Part shown: in pieces, positions 1-13,300 of the stretch
How the letters are laid out: each line of letters begins with the position of its first letter
Numbering within the stretch: position 1 is the first letter of the stretch
From: Dicaeum eximium
Taxonomy: Eukaryota; Chordata; Aves; Passeriformes; Dicaeidae
Length of the DNA: 64,000 bases
Reading direction: 5' to 3'
Assembly: GCA_013396995.1 (NCBI GenBank)
Contig: VWZP01009943.1
Span: 868,001 to 932,000, forward strand
Notes under the pieces: generated by a model
Seen by the model: only the letters and a program-made list of their open reading frames with translations
The model's database searches: none
Told to the model about the DNA's origin: nothing
Program-made: the position numbers and the translations under genes

Positions 1-2903
1 AATATGATTCATGCAGGAAATCCAGAATACTTCAGAATTCATCTCTCTGCTGTGACAAGCTCATCTTAGCTTCATGTCTTTTATTTCAAATGCAAATATC
101 TTTCAAGACACTGCTTCCATGTTTTATCCAGGTTACTTGGTATGTAGCATGAGTGACATACCTTGACACAGGCAATATGTAGCAAATGCAGCACAGTGTT
201 TCATGAATTATGCATTTCTGCTTTACAATCCTTCAGGCTGGAGATGTCAGTGCTGCAGATACTGTTTACACAGGAGCCACGTTTACATCAAAGAGAAGAA
301 GAAGAAGGAGAAGAAGAAGAAGGAGAAGGAGAAGAAGAAGAAGAACAAAAGATATAATATATCAGCTTGTTGGTACCTCACTGATTTTTTCCTACCCTCC
401 CTAATCATTTGTATTGCTACTGCAGTCACTTCAGGCCATTGATGGCCTGAAAGTCCCCATCACATTTTTACAGGTTTTGAGTAGATTCCTGCAAAAAGAG
501 AAGGAGATCAGAGTGGCACCACTGGCAAAAAGGGAGCTGACACAAGGGTAGGCATGAATGCATTATGTTAAAGGACAAAGCAACATGAATTTCCACTGCT
601 TTAACAAAAGTTTGAAAATGTTCTGCTCATGTCTCAATGTGGCAGGTTGTTGCAATTAACATCTCCTTTTTTGTGAGGGTAACTTTACACTCTGTGTTAG
701 GGATCAAAAGCATACAAACATAATATGGATGCACCTAAATAAGACAGAAATTAAGCAAAAGTTCACAGAAAACAGAATGGATTTTAAGTAGGATTTTAAT
801 CCACTTCTACTCCATGACTACCTCTTTTGAAGGGCTGGTTTGACAGCACAGAAGAAAAAAAGGCACAATATTTTTTAGAAACAGTACAAAGGCTTTCAAA
901 GGTTTTCAGAACCTTTTAATCCTACTTTGGTGTTCTGACAATCTTCCTCAATTAAATACTTCCTCAGCATGAAAGATGTCACTGGTGCTCTCAGAAGAGT
1001 TCTGTGGCATTTTTCCTTCCAACAACCACCACAGTGTTGCCCACATCTTTAGGCAGATTCCCTGCCAAATCTTGTAGGTTTGCTCAGCAGGGGAGGGAGG
1101 TATGAGCAACAGGCTTGGCTTTTGTCTTAGCTTTTTGAGTCATCAGAATTTTCCAGTAGGTTTTGGTCTTCCCACTCTTTTTCCCCTTTGGTATCTGCCT
1201 GCTCACTGCTACCTGTACCTGAACTATCAACAGTAAATCTGATTTAAAAGCTTCCTAATACTGCCAATATGGAAGTGCCTAACAGGTTTTTTTTCTAAAG
1301 TGCTTTTATTTCCCCTTTTGGTCCCACAGCAAGTTTTGCTGACTGTAGTCTATGTTAACAGTAGGTCAAAAAAAAAAAAAAAAAGGTGAGAAATGTCAGG
1401 AACTCCAAGAGATGGAAGGATACAACAGTGACTACTAAAAGGCTTCTTTCTGCTTCAGGCAGCGCACTTTGACTGAACAAATGGGAAGCTGAAGATAAGT
1501 TAGAGGAGAAAAGGAAGGAGATTACAAAAATAAAGGCTGTTTCTCCTTTGGGATGATCTCATTCTGAACAACTGAACTCTCACTTCCTTGTCCTTTGTCT
1601 TCTGCTTGTTACCAATGTTAATGCAAGGAAGCCAGGAAGGAAACAAAACAAAACAGTTTTAGAGAGATAATGTTATTTGCAAATATCTGAGAATGCTAGT
1701 AGGAATCACCATTCTCCTGATTCACTAAGAGGTTTTCAAAAACACCTCCTCAGCCCAACCTAAAAATGAAGGAGATATCAGAGGAAGGTTGGTTTCTTGT
1801 GGTTGTTTAAAAGTAGCAATAGGTACTCATCGCAGAGCAGTCATTTAACTAGGACTGCCTCCACACAAAGGAGATGCATTTCAGGCTCTGCCAAAAGCAT
1901 GATTGAAGCCACTGACATAGGACAGTTTGCTCAGGGCTCTGTTCCTGCAGCTTTGGCTGCACCCAAGCTGGTTACCCCAGCCTCTTTGCAGGTGTGAGCA
2001 GACACAGAAGTGGGCTGTGCAAGGGGAGGGCTGAACTTCAGCATATGTGCACAACCCAAATGCACCAGCTGCTGGTAAAACAGTGGAGGAAGATCTCCTC
2101 CACACAGGCTCTGTAGCCAGGAGCTCTGCTCCTAGAGGCAGAAGTCGGTGTGTGCCAGCCTTGCTGCTCCTACTGCTGCAGGGCTCTCTACTTGTCCCAG
2201 AAATAATGAGTGATCCTCTTGAAAGTGAAATCCCCAAATACATTGTATTTCTGCATGTACTTGCAGGGGATTTATAGTAGTTTTAGCCTTCAAAGTTTGG
2301 GATATCATGGGAGTTCGTTTCTAGATAGCTCACACACAGGTTCGTTGGGCTCTTTGTTCTCATTGTCAAGGGAAACTAAAATACCTTCAGACTGAAAACT
2401 AAAGAATCTGGCCGTGCCAAGCAGGTTTTGGCATGACCATAAACAGAGAGCTGTGCCTTGCCAGGAGGTTTTCTTTGCTTTTCTGTGGAGCCAGGCCATT
2501 CCACAGCAGCCCGAGTCCATGCTCTCCAGAATGTTGTGATGCAAATGGCAAACACGGGCTTGCAGCTCCTCCAGTTTTCAGGCAGTGGTATTAGCCAAGC
2601 TGGAATATTGAAACGGCAAGCCATGAGTGAAATTAATGTATTGTGGTAGAATAAAAGCATTCAGGCTGACTTCAAGTGCCATGCATAAGTAAGACACCAT
2701 TCTCTTTCTCCTGCTTAGCAATTCTTTTTCTTTATACTCCATTTACCCTGTATTAAGTATTTATAAGAGATCACTTTCAATCCCCTTTGCAGTCAGCAGG
2801 TGTACGTCAAGACTCATGCCTATTTGCTGAGGCTGTACAGCCAGGGAAACACATTGTGGTTAATTGCTGCTGTGAGGGTTTTGACTGAACAGGTAAAAGC
2901 ATA
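1..2903. other. intergenic DNA, no gene seen
   Basis: AT-rich non-coding DNA. The open frames here are short, overlap on both strands and match nothing I recognise. It contains a purine tract at 290-345 and a run of 17 A at 1368-1384. In human the gene upstream of IFRD1 is ZNF277 on the same strand, but I found no zinc-finger Cys/His spacing that would mark its last exons here. Confidence 0.6.
290..345 (+). repeat. GAA/GGA-rich purine tract
   Basis: Fifty-six bases made only of A and G, mostly GAA and GAAGGA units. It produces artificial Glu-rich or Arg-rich reading frames in three registers. A pure polypurine strand of this length can in principle form triplex (H-) DNA. Confidence 0.9.
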
Positions 2904-2909
2904 TAAGTG

Positions 2910-3193
2910 TGTCACAATAGAGTGCAACACAAATCACAGAGGCACAGCAAACTCCAGCCAGGGCAAAGGTGAAGAAGAGAGTACTTTATTTTGATTCACG
3001 TATTATATAGAGTTTTGGGAACGGCCGTGGATGAGGCTGGTCAATGAAAAGGTTCATCAAACCTTTCTCCTCCCAGGAGAAAGGAATGAAAAACAAAAGA
3101 CAGTTAGAAAAACATTTGTGTGTTTACAGAAAACCTTGTTAGAAACTTTATCACAAAAAATCAAAACATCAGAAGTCTGAAATCCAGGCAACA
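2910..3193 (-). mobile_element. solo LTR of an endogenous retrovirus, 284 bp
   Basis: On the minus strand the element begins TGTTGCCTGG and ends TATTGTGACA, so it has the TG...CA ends of a retroviral LTR. It is flanked by a perfect 6-bp target duplication, TAAGTG, at 2904-2909 and 3194-3199. In minus orientation it shows a TATA-like stretch (complement of about 3003-3010) followed by an AATAAA signal (complement of 2985-2990). A perfect 10-bp hairpin with a 3-base loop lies at 3062-3084. No gag, pol or env sequence adjoins it, so it is a solo LTR left by LTR-LTR recombination. A 6-bp duplication is usual for class II (ERVK-type) elements. The class is inference. Confidence 0.8.
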
Positions 3194-3199
3194 TAAGTG

Positions 3200-6100
3200 C
3201 CTTTACAAAAGAAGCCATTTTTTCATCTGCCCTCTCTTTATATGCCCAACTCAAATTCATTTAGCTAAGAATGCTAGCATGTGCTTGAGAAATAGGTGTT
3301 AAGCTGGGGAGAACCAAGTGAGTTTCATGTTTTATAACTGGAAAATTACTTTCTGCCCATATAACAAGCCAACGTATTTGCCGTGTCTGTGAGGCGCAGC
3401 GTGCAGTGTGGTACTGCACCCTGTTGGTCTGTGGCGTTATGAGAGCCCAATTGCATTCTCAGCACAATGTGAGGCAATTTATTTTATAATGAACCTTTAT
3501 TTCAGGCAAGCTGGTTCCAAATGCAATGTAGGGACAGGTGGGATAAAAAAAGAAACTCATCGTGGCAGAGACAGTGTGACCTACAAAAGTGAGAAGAAAA
3601 AATTGTGTTAGAAAAGCAGCTGTGATTGAAGTGTTCTCACTCACTAGTCAGTGGGTGGAAGCAACAAAAAAAAATCAGCAAGTAAGGAAAAGGAAAGCAG
3701 GTTTTCATGTTATTTATATGGAAGCAAGAAAGATGTTTTAAATCATTAGAAGAGTGAGTCAAAAGTGTGGCTCATGTGGTTCATATGTCTACAAAAGAGT
3801 GAGTTCAGGAGAACAACATTTTGGGAACTTGGTGCCAAAACTCAAATTCCAGAAAAGGTAATGAAGGATGTGCCTGATTCAGTCTTATTTCCTGAGTACA
3901 TGGCTACTGAACTCATTTTAACTCAGAAAGATCACATCAAGGTGGCCTCCCAGCAGAGGAGGAAGAGTAGACATCCTGGAAGGGGGCCAAGGCAAAGGAC
4001 ACAAGTGCCAAGGGTCTGACAGGCTGCAGGAGGCAGCGTCTATGTGCAGTCAGAGTGCCATCATTAAGTAGACAGCAAGATTAGGGACATCACATCTTAC
4101 AAATCAAGCCAGGCAGAGAGGTTCAGAAGCAAATCTTTTAGGACACTCCTCTGCAGAGAAGCCTTGCCCCTGCACCCTGCTGATCATTTGGTCATATGCT
4201 CCTATGCCATTAGCAGTGAGCTATTCCATAGCTGAGCCAGGAAACAGCGCACACTCATCGGGTAGCCTCTGCCCAAGCAGCCTGCAAAATTAACTCGTCC
4301 TGTTGAGCCACTGACTCAGTGTTCACACAAGGCTGTAACTTCACAAATGTCATTGGTATCAACAGCTCTTTCTCCATCCATTCCTACAGGTTACCTGTGC
4401 TGTGCCACCACCTTCTTGGAGGGGACTTCCCAGTGAATGCAGAGATCAGCCAGTGGTTCCCATGTCCTTGCTTGCTCCCATGCTACTGCCCATCTTCTCA
4501 CATACAGAGAGCTCCTGGTCCTGCCTGGTCCTGCCTGGCCTTTTCTTTAATCAGTCTCGGCCTGAAGGACTTACCCTAAGGCTAAATAGGATAGAAATAA
4601 GCACCAAAGACAAGCAGCTGGTTACAGTAGCTTCTAGACTAGCACCTAAAGGGAATGGGTTTTAGGAGGTTCATTTGGTGAAATCAAGAATTTTTAAATA
4701 GTTGTTGACAGTACTATTTTATAGCCAATGTATTGCAAAAATATCAGAAATTATGCGGAGATGGGATTGGGTTTTTTGTCTTTAAGACACAAGTTTCAGT
4801 GACTCTTTGTCTCATTACTTCCTTGGAATTTAAACTAGGGTGTACAAGCTGTACATGCCTGAGTATCCAAGTACCTACTTGTCACTTAAGTACATGACTT
4901 CAGATGATCTCCTGTGATTTTTCCTTGGGTGTTTCATTCCAGGTAGGGTTCCCACTGGTACAGCTCTTCTGTAAGAGACCCAGGTGCTCCTCTCCTCACC
5001 TTTGAACCCAAAGCAGCCCTTGCACTGGGCAGCTTTACACAGCGTTTAAACCAGCCAAGAAGAGCTTGTCAGCAGCTGTGATCTGCTGTTCTCCAAAGGC
5101 TGACAGAGCTCAACACATGCATACAGGCAGGAGCCATGCCTCAAAGGCTGCATGTTTAATTACTAATTTCCATGGGAAACCTCTGCATTTTTTTGCTCTC
5201 ATTTTCTCTTGCACTTGTGTGTAGCCCCCAGCAGGAGACAGCTTCATCCCAGAGCCATTTGTCACACAGTGAAAGAGAGAGCTGCCAGCACCCCAGGCAA
5301 GAGGCAAGGAGAGAGGTGAGAGCCAAACACCCACCCCAGCTCTGTCTTCATGCACCCACTGAGAGCAACTTGCTTAGCAAGCAATGCACGAAGAAAGCCA
5401 GCACAGTGAGAAGGCCACAGTGTTAGAGCAGCCGTCAGAACACCCCACCTTAATCTGCAGAGGGGGAAAGCAAATTCAGTGTGAGGTAGAGCAAGATGAG
5501 GCTCACATGTGCACCACAGCCGCCCAGGGAATCAGGTCAGGCTGCAGCCACAGAAATAAAGCCTCTCAGGAGCCCACCTGCCCTAAAAAACTGGCTGAAA
5601 GCTGCTGGACACTACAGGCTGGCCGTGTGCTGCCAGTGGAGACTGACAGGCAGACAGAATGGGGACAGCGCGAGAGCAGGCAGCGGCATGGCCACAGCAC
5701 ACCAGTGCCTCTGGGCAGCCCCAGGGGCTCTGAGCTCCCACACCAGCCTGATTCAAACCTACACCTCTTCACCTCTCCGAGGGCAAGGTCCTTGGATCAT
5801 GAGACTTGCAAAGTGACAGAAATATGGAGTCAGTCTTCCTCCCAGTGAATACCCCAGGAGTTACAGCAGCAACCTTCTCCTGCCTGCACCCAGCAGGCAC
5901 CGGCTGGCCTCGCAGCTGGAGGCCGAAAGCAAAAGCAACTATGGCTGCCAGGCCAAGCCCAGAGCAGCCAGCAGGATTTTCCTGTGTTCTCTCCCGTGCT
6001 TTTGCAGCCCTCAGCCGTGTGTCTCTCTGCTGCCAGGCCATGCCCACCGGGACACTGCCTGCTGTGGCACCGCCTGCTGTGGCACCCACCTGCCAGCCAG

Positions 6101-9100
6101 CACTGAGAAGGGTCAGCACACCCAGAAAGTCCCTTGAGAAGTCCCCCTTGTCCACAGTGAACAAAGAGTACTGAACACACTGAACATCAGCTCCTCCCAC
6201 CCTCTGCAACTAACAGTCAGACAGGACTTTACATCTTCCCATACTTTGAGGTAGCTTGAGGCAGAGCATTGCCACTCTGCTGGGCTCACACGCAGGAGAT
6301 GGGACTTTGCTCGGGGCCTTCCAGCTACCCCCGGGGCAGTTTTGGTCTCTTTGGACTCTTCAAAGAGTCTTGGCAGATAACTTTACAAGAGCCAACACTG
6401 ATAATACTGTGCAGTCAGATGGCTGAGCCCTTGGCCTTTTTTGTGTGATATCTCTATCTGTCCACTCGCCAAACATCACATTTATTGGGTTCAAACTAAG
6501 GGTAACAGCAGGTATCCGAAGTGCATAAAAACAGAAATAAAGCTTCTGGGAAACTCCCCAGCTCCAGTTCACTTCTGCTTTAGCAGGTGCAAACAGCAAT
6601 ATCCTCTGTTGCCTCGGGGCTGGATTACAGGCAGAACATAATCAGTTCTGTGGCTCTGAGGAATGGTTTAACATGCAAGGAGCAGGAAAGACCTTCAACA
6701 CAGGAACAGAAGACTGGAAATGGTGATCCAGCATCATAGCTCTAACCTACTAGTTTTGAAAAAGAGAAATTTTAATTTTCATTTGACAAGCTACCCGAGA
6801 CAGGCAAATTTGCTGAAGAGCAGTCATAAATATTGCCATATTTCAAACCACTGAGAACAGGCTTATCTGTTTTCAGTGTTCTTCATATACTCATCTTGAT
6901 GAGATATTTAAGAATGTCTTTTCTTCCTGTGTGAGCTAATCCCTGTCTTTCTGTCCCCCTTGTAAAATGTAAGAATATCAATTGCTTATCCTACTGTTCA
7001 AACTGAAAAGAAAGAAAATTTAACTCTAAACTGACTCATTATTTTACAGTGTCACTCATCCCCACTCCCTTGACAATGAGAATATCAAAGCAAAGTTTCA
7101 GCCACTTCATCTTCTTCAGACCCCCCTAGAGATGTTATTGTTATGAACACAGCCCTTCTTGCTTTATTATTTCACTATAACAACGCTGCAGCAGTGCAGC
7201 CAGCCAGAGGGTGACCTCCTGTGATTAGCTTGCAGATTTACAGGGAAATCTAGAAAAACCCTGGGTTTTTAACAGTTCAGGGTTTGCCTCCCTGCATTAC
7301 ACTCACCAGGTGCTCCTCTGGTGGTGCCAGCAGGCTTCGTGTGGCAAGCAGACACTGCTGGGGACCATGCTCCAGGTTTGCTCAGGACTTGTCACTGGGA
7401 TGGCTGAGAGAGTCACACTGTCCCCCAGGATTGCTGGCCCAAATCTCCATGACAACACATTTGGAATGGAGACCTGGCATGCTGAGTGACAGAAGGTCAC
7501 TGCAGCAAATAAAAAAAAAATCCAACCAAAACCAAACCAAACCAAAAAAGTATAGGGGGAGGAAAAGAGCAGCTGGGGAAGATATCAAGGGGCATCTTGC
7601 AGCATCTTCATCACATTGCAGTTCTGAGTTCATTGGCTCCATATGCTGGGGCTTTTAAAACAATGTTGTAAGAAGCAATTGCCATATAGAAAAAAACCAG
7701 CCAAGTCCTGTGTATTTCTATCTGTTACTACATTTATTTTTTACCATAATAGAGAAAACAGGGAGCAAAAATATGTTTCTTGCCTTGTGGATCTTTTGAT
7801 ACAAAGTCAGGATGAGAGGCAAGAAGTCTGGTAGGCAGACAAAAGGAGAGGGTACTGAGTCCAGTTCCTTATGATCCATTTTTCAAAGTAATTAATTTTT
7901 AGCTCTATTTTCTAAGGAATTTGAGTAGTATAATTGACTGCCTCTCCTCCTATCTGTCTTCCCACTGTGCAAAGACTCCTGAAGCCATCCTGCTATTTTT
8001 ACCAAATCTGCCAAAGAAGTAGAAGACTCAAAGATATTTAGTTCCTATGAGGATCAAAAAATGCAGGTGACTGATAGAGAGGGCTGAGGAAGTGCCCTGG
8101 AGGAGGGGAGGAAAGGGTAGCTCAGCCCTGCTCCACTGCAGGAGGCATGGCTCCACTGTGTGAACAGCATGCGCTCGCTGGCACAATGGGCAGCACACAC
8201 AGAGCTCTGAACCCCACAGAGCATATGTTGCCTCTTGGGCTGCCAAAAATGTAGAGGCATGGTAGGACGATAAAGCACCACAGTGAGGAATTAATGAAAA
8301 CATGATGTACAGAAATGAGGGAAAGAGTAAGAGATACAGCAGAAATCTGGCCAGTGTTACATGAGAGTGAGTGCAGAGATGGTGAGCAGGTGACCAGGAT
8401 GTGTGGGAGCATAATTTGAAACAATCTGTAGGAACTAAACTTTGTCCATAGAACAACTACTTGGAATTAACTCTTGTGTGTTGATGTAACTGGAGGCCTG
8501 GGAAAACTGCTGGGTTAGAAAACATGGCAACCCTCATCCCTTCTTTAGATGGGGGAGAGGTACAACAGAGTCAACAGCAAAACAACATTTGCCCCATTAG
8601 TACAAAATACCTTCAAGGAAGTCTGAGCCTGTTGTTCACTGTGCCTATCTCCCATTTCCATCCTGGGCTCAATGCTAAAATTACTGAGCAGTGTAAGTGC
8701 AGTGGAAACATTTTGGAATATGCTCTGACCCTCACTTGCAGAGCCACTACACTCGAATATGTGTACTTCCAGCATTCCTCCTGTTCCACATGCACACACA
8801 GAGCTCACTGAAATGCTTTGTTCAGACTGTGATCCACCTGCAAATGCTCCCAGGCATCTGTCTCTGACAAAGAAAGGGGGAGTTTTCCCACAGGTATGTC
8901 TGCCATTTATAGTGGTTATGAAAAGACAAACAAACAATAAATATTTTATATTTTCTGTGCACCTTCATTCTCACACATTCTTTGAGAAAGCAATAAATCT
9001 GATGTTCGCTGCTGCAAGCAGCCCTGAATCGCATCCGACACCTGCCCACCACCATGGCTGTCACAGTGCACTCCCTGTGCAGTCCCTGCTCATCCTGTGC

Positions 9101-10354
9101 CTCCCCATGAACTCTTCATTAGGTCACAGCTGTCTCTAATGTGGGCTAATTCTTTATCTTGCCCACACCTTCTCATTGTGACACATGAACTAAGAAGGCC
9201 ATAAGTATAGAGCAAAGAGAGGTGCATCCTTGGTTATAATATTCTGAATAGCAGTGATATCATATACACAGTAAGTCCAAATTCTGATCATGGTTATTCT
9301 TGAGCAGTTTCATGAGAGCCAGTTGTATTTCACAAGGCAATTGATTAGTGGAATTAAAAATAGAGATTTACAGGTAAAAATTACTTAGTTCATTGCATGG
9401 GGTAGGGGTTCCTACAGAACATTTTATTGAGGAATGTTACTTTACTCCACAATGCAAAGAAAATAGCTCAACTAAAAGGTTAAGTTTTATATTTCTGTGG
9501 TTTATGTTAATTTATAGATGCAAATATTTGTTGAGCATAAATGACTATGCTCTAGAGAGTGCTGTGCACTGCCAAAACGTTTTGATCCCAAAATAATTTT
9601 GTCTGATCATATGGAAACCATTCTTAACTCCAGAAAACTGGATGCCATTTTGGCAGGCTGCCAGCCAGGCTAAACCAAAGATATTCTGTCCTTGGAGTGG
9701 GAAAGGTACATGGTTTGCAGAAGCTCTTAGAAAAAAAAAAATCAGCATCAGGAAGTATCTTGGCCAAGAGGAACTTGGCAGAGCAGTATTTTAGCTTTGC
9801 TGAGGGACTGTGTATGCCCATTGAAACAGTAACATCTGTGGAGGAAGGGCAGAGCACAGGGATACAATGCAGTTTTATGGCAGCACTGCTTAGTCAGGGA
9901 AAGGGACTCCAAAGGGAGCTGATGCAGCCAGCTGGCTGGCTGATGAATGGCATAACGATTGTGGAAGAGATCAAAAAGCTATCAAGTGCTCCATCTCTCC
10001 CATAATGAATTTCTGAGGATTATTGAAGCTTGCAATTGAAGTATATAGGTGTGATATAAGGAAATACCGAGTGGTTTTTTGCATCCTTAAATAATTAAAA
10101 ATTAATTTGAGCTCACAAACAAGCCAAAGCAATGACAAAACTCAATGAAGGGAATACAGACAGAATACTGTGCTTTTGTTCACAAAAGAAGGGCAGAAAT
10201 TCAATGTACTTTCTATTGGTACGATGGACTCCCAATGGATTCAACTGTGCACCTCATGGAGTTGCTCTCTTTGCAAAGCACAGCAAAGCCTATTTTTTTT
10301 TGCAGTGAAATGTGCTGAGCATGCATCAAAAACAGCACCTAAAGACCTAAAGAC
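3200..10354. other. intergenic DNA, no gene seen
   Basis: Mostly AT-rich non-coding DNA. The stretch from about 5.1 to 6.3 kb is richer in GC and stays open in several frames on both strands, which is expected when stop codons are scarce. None of the possible products has a motif I recognise. An A/C-rich tract lies at about 7508-7550. No convincing interspersed repeat was identified, although old diverged copies may be missed. Confidence 0.55.
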
Positions 10355-10356
10355 AT

Positions 10357-10395
<39 letters not shown>

Positions 10396-10398
10396 TTT
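10355..10398 (+). repeat. (ATTT)11 microsatellite
   Basis: Eleven uninterrupted copies of ATTT occupy 44 bases. Perfect repetition at this length makes it likely to vary in copy number between individuals. Confidence 0.97.
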
Positions 10399-13300
10399 GT
10401 TGCTCAGGTCACTGAATTTCTTATTTTGCCTGAACTCCAGAAGATTTATTCAGTTTTTCTTTCATTTACCACAGTTACCAAACAACAGCAGTTACAGGGA
10501 GTGCTGTCAGGTGATCCATTCCAGAAGTGTTAATTAAAGACATTTTGTTCCAACCTTGCACCTCTCCTTGAACTTTCACGCATAATTTCCATTGTTAAAC
10601 CATTAAGGATTTACCTGCTTAAACCCCAAAATGTTATCTTTTTTCCTACTCTGAAAGAGCTTTTCAAACAGCACAGAAACTACTTCAGCAAAACCATAAA
10701 ATTGATTGCAGAGTCATTATGTCAAATGCCTAGCAAAACACAGAGAAATATAATTTTTTTCCTTATGTTTTCTAATATCATCATGGATGTTACATTGGTG
10801 CTACAACAACAAGAAAGGCAGTTCCAGGGAGCATTGAAATTTCCATCTGGCAATGGTCCTTCTGGTGTGTGTTATCTTTTAAGACGCTTTCCTGGCATCT
10901 ACCAGCTGCCTTCAGCAAAATTTATATGCTATTTTAGTTTGTTTAATTTCTCTTCCCTGCTAATGTGCCTTTGTTATTGCCATGTGGAGTTCATTAACTG
11001 TGCCAGGAGATGGCAGCAATGAAAACCACTTCATGCCCTCCATTCAGAAATGATCTCTAGAGCTGAGCGACAACAACAACATGATTATCAACCAGCGTTT
11101 GAAAATTGTTTTAAAAATCCAAGCAAAGCAGTCTTCACAGTTGTAGACACCGAAAGAAAAAAAAATAGCCATGAAAAGTAAAAGGAACTATGGGATCCTT
11201 TCCCAGGATCTGAAGGTCATTTTTTCACCACATAAGTTGCAAAGGCCAAGATAAATGTCAATAGATAAAACTGTTGGAAGGCATGACTTTCCCAGGCTAC
11301 CATGACCACAATGGTCTGAAGTAGCTTTAATTCAGCTGCTCGTCATGGCACAGAAGAGAAAGCATTTATGTCTAGAGCAGAGGAGGACTGGGGAGAGTCT
11401 GAAAAAATATAAAGATCAGAGATGGGGTTTGGGGCTGCTGGACTTTGACCCATGTCTCTGATTTGGTGAGAAGAGGCACAGGGAGCAAGCTGCTTATTTA
11501 ACTGTTTTTATAAAGCAGGTGAAGGGACATGCAGTACCAGACAGAACATCTACTTAGGAGAAATGAGTGTTTACACAGGCAAATTACCATACATATTTCC
11601 CATAGGACACAAGCATTATTAGACCTGTTACAAACTTTGTCAGCAACTGCTGAGGAAAAAAAGAATCATATTTACCTTTCTAAATACAGACCAGTCTTCA
11701 GGGCAATACAGATGCTACATTTACTGGCATGGATGCCTGTGTTACAGCCAGGATTTATCATGCATGATAAATGCAAAATTGTCTCAGCCTCAGATACAAG
11801 CTTTTGTTCCAAGCATGCTATTTATTTATTGCCCAAAATTAAGAACATATGGGGAAAATGAGCTTCCCCATCAGGGGGTAACGTTTGTGTGCCACTGCAC
11901 AGAAGGAGTAGTGGAGCTGGGGGCTGTGGCAAAGTCCCATTTCTGCCCTGGTTCATGCCTTTCAGCACTGCTAGGACAACCCTGGGCACGTGTCCCCACA
12001 AAGGGTTAGGAGGCAAAGGTTGCTCGTTACGTGCTCTCCTGAAAAGGAATTGGAGTGGTGAGAAAAAAACAGCTCCTTGTCATGTTTCTTGTCGAATTTG
12101 GGGCTGTAAGTTGTTTTGCTGCCTTGTGAATGAATAGGAACTCCTCTCCTGGAGGAACATGTGCTTTCATCATCAATGTATCCTCACAGAAAAGTCTGTA
12201 ACACTTCAAGCTTTGGCTAATTGCTTGTTTTAATGAGACAGATAACACAGTAAATCATGTTTATGGAAATCAATCTGTCCTGCATTGCACTCTTTCCATT
12301 AGTGAGAAATTAGTTGTGACTACTGGGAAACAAATTATATTCTAATGTTTTATGGGGCTTTCTTGAATTAAAAAAGGCTAATATTGTCAGGAGGAATACA
12401 TGGTTTTTGTAACTACACGCCACTTCAGTCATGGTAGAGACTTCCAAGAAATGTTACCTTCTGTAAATTAAAGATCCACAGCCCTCAGGGTGAAGGGAGC
12501 TTTACTGCAAGAAAATCTCACTTATACTGTTTAGAGATGTCCCCCTGTACAACCCAGGTCAGTGATTATTTTGATGTAAAGCAAAACTGCCTAAAAGAAA
12601 TGCAGATCAAAAGAAGCCTGCTTTAGTTACATAAAAACCTGTAATTATGAGGTTAGTTGATTTTCAGAACAAAAGATCACAACCTCTGGGTTTGTTCATA
12701 GTTGAATATACTCTGTGACTAAGAGCACATGAGGAACATGGACTTTTGCACCTCTAATTGTTCCTGTGGTTAGTTTGTATGAGAAGCACCCTTTCTTAAA
12801 CACCTCAATTGCAATTATGTCCTATTACTACCCATGTTAAAAATTTTACTGCAAGCTACAGTGACTACTCATCCTATGTGGGTCTATATGTAAATGTGTT
12901 TCTCTTCCTTATTTCTAGCTCCTCAATTGCATAAAAAGGCAACATGATTTATATTTTCAGCATGTTATCCTACTGGTCTTAGATGCTTTTAAATAAAAAA
13001 TGGAAGGGAGGGTACGTGCAACATTACTGGTATGTTGTTGATCTATAAGGTATGCCTCATTCCTCCAGCCCTAACTATACAACATACAAATAGACTGGAG
13101 AGATTTAAAGATATTTTAATAATTCTAGATACAATTATAAACAGAAAAATTCTGTGATACAGGAAAACAGTGCCTAGCTGCCCTCTGAGCAGACTTTCTT
13201 AATGCTGACCAAAAAGCCCTGGAGAGGTGTGGTATTACAGAAAAGCATAGAGGTCCTGGACAGCAGCATCCATGAAAGAGCTCTGGCTCTTTCGCTCCAT

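Noticed and set aside
1368..1384. Run of 17 A as the tail of a processed pseudogene
   Set aside because: No poly(A) signal or gene-like sequence precedes it, and no target duplication was seen.
11529..11861. 110-codon open frame on + in the upstream intergenic region
   Set aside because: No recognised family, no splice or promoter context. This length is expected by chance in 64 kb.
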